Source of the DNA: Psychrobacter sp. FDAARGOS_221
GTDB lineage: Bacteria; Pseudomonadota; Gammaproteobacteria; Pseudomonadales; Moraxellaceae
DNA length: 64,000 nucleotides
Direction of reading: 5' to 3'
NCBI RefSeq assembly: GCF_002313155.2
Contig: NZ_NWFK02000001.1
Span: 992,001-1,056,000 of the forward strand
Positions within the stretch are counted from its first letter, which is position 1, and each line of letters opens with the position of its first letter. Of this stretch, positions 57,908 to 64,000 are shown one piece after another. Below the pieces are notes generated by a model. The model was not told the origin of the DNA and searched no databases. It was given only the letters and a program-made list of their open reading frames with translations. The translations under genes were made by a program, and so were the position numbers.

Positions 57908-58618
57908 CTAAACTTGGGTAGAGCCAACCAAACTCAGCTCATGACGCATGGCATCAATGGCTTGCTTATAATCTGGCTGATTAAAAATCGCTGAACCGGC
58001 GACAAACATATCGGCGCCCGCTTCAGCAATGGCTTTGATATTATTGGCTTTAACCCCGCCATCAACCTCAAGACGAATGTCACGGCCACTGGCATCAATC
58101 AATTGACGGACTTGTCTGATTTTATCAATAGTACCCTCAATGAAAGATTGACCGCCAAAGCCTGGGTTAACACTCATCAATAAGATTTGATCCACTTTAT
58201 CCATCACATAATCTAGATGGTGCAATGGCGTGGCCGGGTTTAATACCAGACCACACTCAGCGCCGCCATCTTTGATCATCTGTAATGAGCGGTCCACATG
58301 CAAGCTGGCTTCAGGATGGAAGGTAATGATACTGGCGCCAGCGTCTAAAAACTGCTCAATCATACTATCGACTGGCGATACCATCAGATGCACATCAATC
58401 GGCGCATCGATACCATAATCACGCAACGCCTTACATATCATGCTACCAAAGGTTAAATTTGGCACATAATGATTGTCCATCACATCAAAATGAATCACGT
58501 CTGCACCAGCAGCCAACACCGCATCCACTTCATCACCCAAACGGGCAAAATCAGCAGATAAGATAGATGGAGCGATTAAGTAATTAGGTGAGGTAGCTGC
58601 TTGCTGTGTACGGCTCAT
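57908..58618 (-). CDS. rpe: Ribulose-phosphate 3-epimerase
   Basis: Rpe interconverts ribulose 5-phosphate and xylulose 5-phosphate. The start is the ATG at 58618 (MSRTQQAAT) with GAG 9 nt upstream; a TTG two codons earlier is less likely. The 236-residue TIM barrel has metal and catalytic sites in [39 protein letters not shown]-type [25 protein letters not shown] and [11 protein letters not shown]. Normal length plus a short N-terminal tail. Confidence 0.97.
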   Translation of the reverse strand: MSRTQQAATSPNYLIAPSILSADFARLGDEVDAVLAAGADVIHFDVMDNHYVPNLTFGSMICKALRDYGIDAPIDVHLMVSPVDSMIEQFLDAGASIITFHPEASLHVDRSLQMIKDGGAECGLVLNPATPLHHLDYVMDKVDQILLMSVNPGFGGQSFIEGTIDKIRQVRQLIDASGRDIRLEVDGGVKANNIKAIAEAGADMFVAGSAIFNQPDYKQAIDAMRHELSLVGSTQV

Positions 58619-58764
58619 AGTCAAACTCTTTTTTGATTTAAGTTTTGATTTAAGGGGTTCAATAACAAAGCGCTATTATAACAATTATCACAGCGATTAA
58701 GCGCTTTATCTTAGTCTAAAGCGTTATCTAAACCCAGCGCTTTACCTTAGCCTAAAGTTTTATC

Positions 58765-59628
58765 TTAGCTTAAAGACAAGGCGGCGTTGTAATGATGTTC
58801 GATATGATCTTCGATAACGGTTTGAATATAGTAGTAGCTGTGATCAAAACCGGCATGATAACGCAAGGTTAATGGCTGCTCGACTTGCTGACACGCTTTT
58901 TGTAGTGCTTCTGGACACAAATAGCCTTGTAGATAAAAGTCATCTGCACCGCCTTGATCCACTAAAATCGATGGGTACAACTTGCCGGCTTTAGTTACCG
59001 CTGTCACTGCATCATATTGTGACCACGCGCTGTCACCTTGGTTTGAGTCGGCACCGAAATACTCAGTAAAGGCAGCCTGCCCCCACTCTGATTCACTGGC
59101 CACACACACTGGCGCAATTGCTGAGACGCTGACAAACTTACTCGGATATTTAAAGCCAAACATCAGCGCGCCATGTCCGCCCATAGAGTGACCGGTAATA
59201 CCAATGCTGCTAATGGCAAACTGTTCACGCACGAGCTCATACAGCTCATCGATGATATAGCTATGCATGTTGAAATTTTCCGACCAAGGTGCTTGTGTAG
59301 CATCCACATAATAGCTCGCCGCTTGACCGACAAAATAACGATCATCATTGGGCACATTATCTCCCTTTGGTGAGGTATCTGGTGCAATAAAGATGACCCC
59401 AAGCTCACTACACTTTTGCTGCGCGTGTGCTTTATGAGTGACGTTATCAGGACTACAGGTAAGACCCGATAAATACATCACTGCTGGGCAGCTATTACCC
59501 GCCAACGCTTCATCAGGTAAATAGATACTAAAGCTCATCTCAGAGTTAGTGGTACTCGACTGATGGGTATAGTAGTGCTGCTCGCCATTAAAGCAGCGAT
59601 TCTTACTGGTTAATGTCAATTTGCTCAT
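58765..59628 (-). CDS. fghA: S-formylglutathione hydrolase
   Basis: An esterase-D family serine hydrolase that releases formate from S-formylglutathione in formaldehyde detoxification. The 287-residue protein shows the nucleophile S148 in GHSMGGHGA, the acid in LVDQGGADDF, the His in AGFDHSYYYI, and the family segment YLSGLTCSPDN. AGGAGAAA precedes the ATG. The usual partner adhC (S-hydroxymethylglutathione dehydrogenase) is not adjacent. Confidence 0.95.
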   Translation of the reverse strand: MSKLTLTSKNRCFNGEQHYYTHQSSTTNSEMSFSIYLPDEALAGNSCPAVMYLSGLTCSPDNVTHKAHAQQKCSELGVIFIAPDTSPKGDNVPNDDRYFVGQAASYYVDATQAPWSENFNMHSYIIDELYELVREQFAISSIGITGHSMGGHGALMFGFKYPSKFVSVSAIAPVCVASESEWGQAAFTEYFGADSNQGDSAWSQYDAVTAVTKAGKLYPSILVDQGGADDFYLQGYLCPEALQKACQQVEQPLTLRYHAGFDHSYYYIQTVIEDHIEHHYNAALSLS

Positions 59629-59901
59629 TATTTTCTCCTAACGAATACGGTATTGTTCATTGTTATCAGTTATTTTTAACTTGGCACTTTTTTATCAGAT
59701 TAGCTTGATTCTACCATAGCCCCTCGCTTTTAAAAGTAAGGCCACGTATTAATAAGTAACCTGTTATTAACAGGGTGTGCTTTTGCGGATTTAATACCTA
59801 AACTCAGTACCTAATATCGAGATAACTGACATTTAGGCAATGTAATGCATAGCTGATAGCTTTTAACTCAGAAACTTAAAATTTAATTCACCACTCATAA
59901 A

Positions 59902-59939
59902 AAAATGGCTTAGCCCTTCCCTCAGCGCTAAGCCATTTT
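59902..59939 (-). terminator. Terminator of the acyl-CoA synthetase gene
   Basis: AAAATGGCTTAGC and GCTAAGCCATTTT are perfect complements (13 bp), with T runs on the minus strand, 49 nt after the stop. Confidence 0.92.
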
Positions 59940-59987
59940 ATTTTTTAGACTATATTATCTTATTCGATTAACCTAGTAACTGTTTAA

Positions 59988-61727
59988 TTAAGCGACTGTG
60001 CTTAGCTCCTCTTTCATAGCATCAACAATTTTGAACTTTTGAATTTTGCCTGTCACCGTCATAGGATACTGCTCAACAAACCGAATATAAGTCGGAATTT
60101 TAAAATGTGCAATTTGGTTATAACAAAAATCACGTATCTCTTGTTCGGTAATGGTTTGACCTTGCTTAGGTATAATCCAAGCTGCTAATACTTCTCCATA
60201 GCGTTTGTCTGGGACGCCGACTATCTGTACATCAGCAATCTTAGGATGTTTGTACAAAAAGTTCTCAACCTCAATAGGATAGATGTTTTCGCCGCCTCGG
60301 ATAACCATATCCTTGCTGCGCCCTACAATGGTGATATAACCCTCCTCATCCATCGAGCCCAAATCACCAGTATGCATCCAGCCGTCAACCACAGCTTCCG
60401 TGGTTTTGACTGAATCATTCCAATAACCGGCCATCACCGCATAGCCTTTGGTTAATACCTCACCGACCTCTCCGATAGGCAGGGTTTCTCTGGTTTCAGT
60501 ATCGACAATTTTGACTTCAAGATGAGGCTGCACCAAGCCGACGGTAGAGATACATTTTTCAAAGGAAGTGGTCGGCAGGGTTTGGGTAGATTTTGGACTG
60601 GTCTCCGTCATGCCATAAGCAATGGTCAAGTCTCGCATGTGCATGTCATTAATAATGCGCTGCATCAGCTCTCTTGGACAGCTCGATCCTCCAGACACTC
60701 CCGTCCGTAAGCTGCTGACATCATATTGATCAAAATCTGGGTGATTTAATATGGCTAAAAACATACTGGGTACAGCATGTAGCGCTGTGCATTTCTCAGC
60801 ATCAATCGCTTGTAATACGGTTAATGGATCAAAGCTGGTGCTTGGATAGACCAAAGTTGCGGCATGCATTAAGAAGGTTAAATTACCCAAAACCATGGCA
60901 AAACAATGATACAGCGGTAGCGGCAAGCACAGCTTATCTTCTGGGGTTAAACCTAAGGTTTCACCCAAATGATAGGCGTTATTCAATAAGTTTCTGTGGG
61001 TCAGTGTTGCCCCTTTTGGGGTTCCTGTGGTGCCACTGGTAAATTGAATATTAATCGGATCATTGGCATCTAACTGTTTACCACGCTCGGCCACTCTTGG
61101 ATCATTGGCATCACCTTCTGCCAACCAGTCAGAGAATCGCTGCATAAAACCAAAATGCTCATCACTGTCTGGTGCATCAATCCAAATCACTCGTTTTAAG
61201 TTAGGGAGCCCGGTAAGCTCTAAGCACTGATAACCTTGATGGCATATCTCAGGCGCCATTTGTTGAATCATTTGCACATAGTCACTGGTTTTGAAATGGC
61301 GCATGAATACCAGCACCTTACAGTCGACTTTATTGAGCGCATATTGCAGCTCTGAGATACGGTAAGCGGGATTGATATTAACCAGTATCAGCCCAGCTTT
61401 GGCGGTTGCCAACTGCATCAGTAGCCATTCGGTATTATTATGCGACCAAATGCCAACACGGTCGCCTTTTTCCAGTCCCATATTAATCATACTGCTGGCC
61501 AATTGATTGGCTTGTTGTTGCAGCTGTTGATAGCTTAAACGAATGTTTTGATGGCGAGAGACCAAGGCCTCTTTATTCGGATAGCGATTGGCGACTTGAT
61601 CGAAGTAATCTCCTATCGTATCTTCGATTAACGGTGATTCTGTTGGACCAATATCATGGCTTAATGTGAGCGGTGCATTGCGGGAGGCAGCATTGGGAAA
61701 ACGCTGTTCTAATAATTCTATTGACAT
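59988..61727 (-). CDS. AMP-binding acyl-CoA synthetase (fatty acid-CoA ligase family)
   Basis: An ANL-superfamily ligase activating a carboxylic acid to its CoA thioester. The start at 61727 (MSIELLEQRFPNAASRN) has AAGGAAG 6 nt upstream; the longer open frame to 61838 is not coding-like. Of 579 residues, the ATP motif FTSGTTGTPKGATLTHRN, YGMTETSPKS, the hinge GWMHTGDLGSMDEEGYITIVGRSKDMVIRGGENIYP and the catalytic Lys in VTGKIQKFK are visible. It resembles medium- or short-chain acyl-CoA synthetases (AcsF2-like); substrate not determinable. Confidence 0.92.
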   Translation of the reverse strand: MSIELLEQRFPNAASRNAPLTLSHDIGPTESPLIEDTIGDYFDQVANRYPNKEALVSRHQNIRLSYQQLQQQANQLASSMINMGLEKGDRVGIWSHNNTEWLLMQLATAKAGLILVNINPAYRISELQYALNKVDCKVLVFMRHFKTSDYVQMIQQMAPEICHQGYQCLELTGLPNLKRVIWIDAPDSDEHFGFMQRFSDWLAEGDANDPRVAERGKQLDANDPINIQFTSGTTGTPKGATLTHRNLLNNAYHLGETLGLTPEDKLCLPLPLYHCFAMVLGNLTFLMHAATLVYPSTSFDPLTVLQAIDAEKCTALHAVPSMFLAILNHPDFDQYDVSSLRTGVSGGSSCPRELMQRIINDMHMRDLTIAYGMTETSPKSTQTLPTTSFEKCISTVGLVQPHLEVKIVDTETRETLPIGEVGEVLTKGYAVMAGYWNDSVKTTEAVVDGWMHTGDLGSMDEEGYITIVGRSKDMVIRGGENIYPIEVENFLYKHPKIADVQIVGVPDKRYGEVLAAWIIPKQGQTITEQEIRDFCYNQIAHFKIPTYIRFVEQYPMTVTGKIQKFKIVDAMKEELSTVA

Positions 61728-61990
61728 GGTATCTTCCTTGATTGAGTTGCATGAATAAACTATTAACCATCCTGTTAATAGCGTTCCAACTATAATGAAA
61801 CATATTTTATCATTATAGGCATAAGTTATTATAATCACAAAGCTTATTGAAAAAGAAGGCTTATTATTGTCAAATCCTTAATAAATTTAAAATAAAACCT
61901 TAAAGCAATAAGCTAAAATAAATAAATGCTAACCTCAAAACAAAATATCCAAACAGATAATAAAAATTAGACAGCGAAATAAAAAATAAA

Positions 61991-62018
61991 AAAAAAGACC
62001 TTCTAAGAGGTCTTTTTT
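61991..62018 (-). terminator. aqpZ terminator
   Basis: AAAAAAGACC and GGTCTTTTTT are perfect complements around TTCTAAGA, 41 nt after the aqpZ stop. Confidence 0.9.
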
Positions 62019-62058
62019 TATGAATACAATATTCTAGTCCTAGCCAGTCATTGTAGTG

Positions 62059-62820
62059 CTAGCCAATTTTTTTATCCATATCTACACCGCCAACAATGTC
62101 TGGACCTTCATGACCAAGCCATGTATAGATGCCACCGCCAATCACGGCACCAATAATAGGGGCTACCCAGAATAACCACAGCTGAGACAGTGATTCACCG
62201 CCAACAAATAGAGCAACTGCGGTTGAGCGTGCTGGATTCACTGACGTATTGGTAATCGGAATACTGATTAAATGAATCAGTGTTAGACCAAGACCAATAG
62301 CAATCGGTGCAAAGCCAATAGGCGCACGATGATGGGTTGAGCCCATGATAATGATCAAGAACACCGCGGTTAATACCACTTCAGCAATCAGCGCAGCCAT
62401 CATACTATAGCCACCTGGTGAGAACTCACCAAAGCCATTGGTTGCAAATGCGCCTGCACTGCTGGCATCAATCGCAAAGCCAGCTTGACCAGTGGCGATC
62501 ATATAGATAATAAACGCACCGAATGCCCCGCCCAATACTTGAGCGATAATATAGCCAGGCAGCTCAGACGCTGGGAAGCGTTTACCAACCATAAGACCAA
62601 TACTAACAGCCGGGTTAAAATGGCCGCCTGAGATGTGACCGAAGGCATACGCACCGGTTAATACGGTTAGACCGAACGCCAAAGCCACACCCACAAAGCC
62701 AATGCCCAGTGGGTTGCCATCGCCACCGAAATTGGCGGCGAATATTGCACTACCACAGCCGCCCAGTACCAACCACATGGTACCTAGGAATTCAGCTGCT
62801 AGTTTTTTTGATTTTGTCAT
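62059..62820 (-). CDS. aqpZ: Aquaporin Z
   Basis: A 253-residue water channel with six transmembrane helices and two half-helix NPA motifs: HFNPAVSIG (N69-A71) and the second in [10 protein letters not shown]. The arginine after the second NPA, part of the selectivity filter, is present. The water-specific AqpZ start [16 protein letters not shown] is recognisable, so water is preferred over glycerol. AGGAAAA is before the ATG. Divergent from the DUF924 gene. Confidence 0.95.
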   Translation of the reverse strand: MTKSKKLAAEFLGTMWLVLGGCGSAIFAANFGGDGNPLGIGFVGVALAFGLTVLTGAYAFGHISGGHFNPAVSIGLMVGKRFPASELPGYIIAQVLGGAFGAFIIYMIATGQAGFAIDASSAGAFATNGFGEFSPGGYSMMAALIAEVVLTAVFLIIIMGSTHHRAPIGFAPIAIGLGLTLIHLISIPITNTSVNPARSTAVALFVGGESLSQLWLFWVAPIIGAVIGGGIYTWLGHEGPDIVGGVDMDKKIG

Positions 62821-63086
62821 AATAATTTTCCTGATGAATTTTTGACATGCCCATGATATCTGTTCAAACTATGACGATGTGTCTACTATGCCTCTATGAG
62901 GCTAGTGAATGTATGAACAGGTCATTAATTGGCTTTAAGCGGCTTCAGCAATAAAATGCTGGCACATTTGAGGTCTTTAATGAATATAAGCGACATGCCT
63001 ATTACCAATAATACCTTAATTTAACAAATTTTAATGTAATTTTAATTAATAATATAAAACATTTTAAAAATAATAAGGAGAAACCC

Positions 63087-63638
63087 ATGCAGCCAAACCT
63101 GCAAGCTCAACAAGTGCTAGATTTTTGGTTTAATGACGCCCACCAACCCTATTGGTTTGCTAAAGATGATGAGTTTGACGCTAAGATTAGAGAGCTATTT
63201 GAGGATACATTGCAGCAGGCGAAAGCAGGAGAATGTGCGCATTGGCGAGAGACGGCGCAAGGGGCTGTGGCGGAAATCATTGTGCTTGATCAATTCTCAC
63301 GCAATCTATATCGCAATTCACCGCAAGCCTTTGCTCAAGACGGTATGGCACTGATATTAGCGCAACAGCTATTAAAACGTGATGATTATCAGCAGCTCAC
63401 TGAGGAACAAAAACGCTTTGGCCTAATACCCTTTATGCACTCCGAATCTAAAAAGATTCATGCCCAAGCCCTCACGTTATTTGAAGAGTTAGGCGATGCG
63501 GTTTCATTGGAATTTGAGATTAAGCATAAATACATTATTGATAGATTTGGCCGTTATCCGCATCGTAATGAGGTGTTAGGCCGAGATTCTACAGCGGAAG
63601 AGATTGAGTTTTTAAAGCAACCTGATTCTTCCTTCTAG
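63087..63638 (+). CDS. DUF924 family protein
   Basis: A 183-residue soluble helical protein of the DUF924 family, with VLDFWFNDAHQPYWFAKDDEFDAKI at the start, the core VLDQFSRNLYRNSPQAFAQDG and the end FGRYPHRNEVLGRDSTAEEIEFL. These blocks are diagnostic. TAAGGAGAA is 5 nt before the ATG. Function in bacteria is not established; the fold is tetratricopeptide-like. Confidence 0.93.
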   Translation: MQPNLQAQQVLDFWFNDAHQPYWFAKDDEFDAKIRELFEDTLQQAKAGECAHWRETAQGAVAEIIVLDQFSRNLYRNSPQAFAQDGMALILAQQLLKRDDYQQLTEEQKRFGLIPFMHSESKKIHAQALTLFEELGDAVSLEFEIKHKYIIDRFGRYPHRNEVLGRDSTAEEIEFLKQPDSSF

Positions 63639-63684
63639 CTTAATGCTAAGCTGTTTTTAAGCTTGTTTTTGGTGAACTAAAAAA

Positions 63685-63707
63685 AGGACTCCGCATAAGG
63701 AAGTCCT
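63685..63707. terminator. Terminator between the DUF924 gene and pncB
   Basis: AGGACT and AGTCCT pair across an 11-nt loop; A7 on one side gives a T run for pncB on the minus strand. Confidence 0.75.
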
Positions 63708-63741
63708 GCTTTTGTTTATATTCGAAACTCGGGATTAAGAC

Positions 63742-64000
63742 TTACTCGTCTTCGGTTTGATCAATATCAAATACCTGACGCAAATAAGCCAAATAGGTAT
63801 CGTTATGAATCATGGTCTTACCCGGGCTGTCTGATAACTTCGCTACCGGTTGGCCGTTACATTCCACTAGCTTAAGTACAATATTAAGCTGCGTCAGTCC
63901 CATGTCATTGGTCAAGTTGGTACCGATACCAAAGCTGGTCTGAATACGTCCTTTAAAATAATCATGCAGCTGCCACGCTTTTTCTAAGCTGAGACCATCA
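63742..64000 (-). CDS. pncB: Nicotinate phosphoribosyltransferase, C-terminal part (cut by window edge)
   Basis: The reverse-strand frame running in from the right edge encodes about 85 residues: [44 protein letters not shown] and [12 protein letters not shown], ending in TAA at 63744-63742. [10 protein letters not shown] and KLSDSPGK are PncB signatures. The enzyme makes nicotinate mononucleotide in NAD salvage. The catalytic N-terminal portion is outside the window. Confidence 0.93.
   Translation of the reverse strand, partial: DGLSLEKAWQLHDYFKGRIQTSFGIGTNLTNDMGLTQLNIVLKLVECNGQPVAKLSDSPGKTMIHNDTYLAYLRQVFDIDQTEDE

Overview
The window looks like a chromosomal segment of a gamma-proteobacterium of the Moraxellaceae, most likely Psychrobacter. 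This is inferred from the protein character (AT-leaning codon use, the pairing of Aat with Bpt, etfB-etfA, ilvBN-ilvC, a TPM/LemA cluster, rpmB-rpmG) and not from a database search. Most of it is ordinary core chromosome of moderate GC, with small operons separated by clear rho-independent hairpins. Two stretches are visibly richer in A+T and look acquired: about 2.34-4.60 kb (a type II restriction-modification pair) and about 43.4-46.7 kb (a retron and a multi-pass membrane protein).

Layout. 0-2.3 kb: 5' part of acs and a YhiN/HI0933-type flavoprotein. 2.6-4.6 kb: restriction endonuclease and beta-class DNA methyltransferase with a 4-bp overlap. 4.7-10.6 kb: amidase, pirin, ftsK. 11-14.8 kb: trxB, aat and bpt (two N-degron tagging transferases) and rimI. 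14.9-20.5 kb: etfBA, a cold-shock protein, a small membrane protein, ilvC. 20-22.4 kb: ilvBN with a possible attenuator-like leader. 23.2-27.2 kb: queF, a two-gene ABC-2 exporter, a cytochrome c5-like protein. 27.7 kb: tRNA-Arg(CCG). 28-31 kb: small envelope or unknown proteins. 31.3-35.8 kb: a CobB-type sirtuin and a LemA plus three TPM-domain proteins cluster. 36.7-43.3 kb: AgcS symporter, fasciclin lipoprotein, metH. 43.5-46.6 kb: the retron island. 46.9-52.1 kb: BASS-family transporter and torCA-like respiratory reductase. 52.2-64 kb: a hidden DUF2256 gene, ffh, ypjD-like gene, rpmBG, membrane proteins, rpe, fghA, an acyl-CoA synthetase, aqpZ, a DUF924 gene and the 3' end of pncB.

The most interesting locus is the retron at about 44.9-46.66 kb on the minus strand. 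The reverse transcriptase carries the retron hallmarks NAxxH (NAEVH), YADD and VTG. Upstream in the same direction lie an XRE-type HTH gene and an unlisted 44-codon gene for a basic/hydrophobic peptide with a strong ribosome binding site. Before these is an about 250-nt leader starting from a consensus promoter (TTGACA-16-TATAAT), with a perfect 13-bp hairpin whose 7-nt loop is complementary to the 5' end of the same transcript. A second inverted repeat nearly brackets the small gene, so the template RNA could lie in either place. A small membrane-active effector controlled by RT-DNA and an HTH protein is a testable hypothesis. No search was run.
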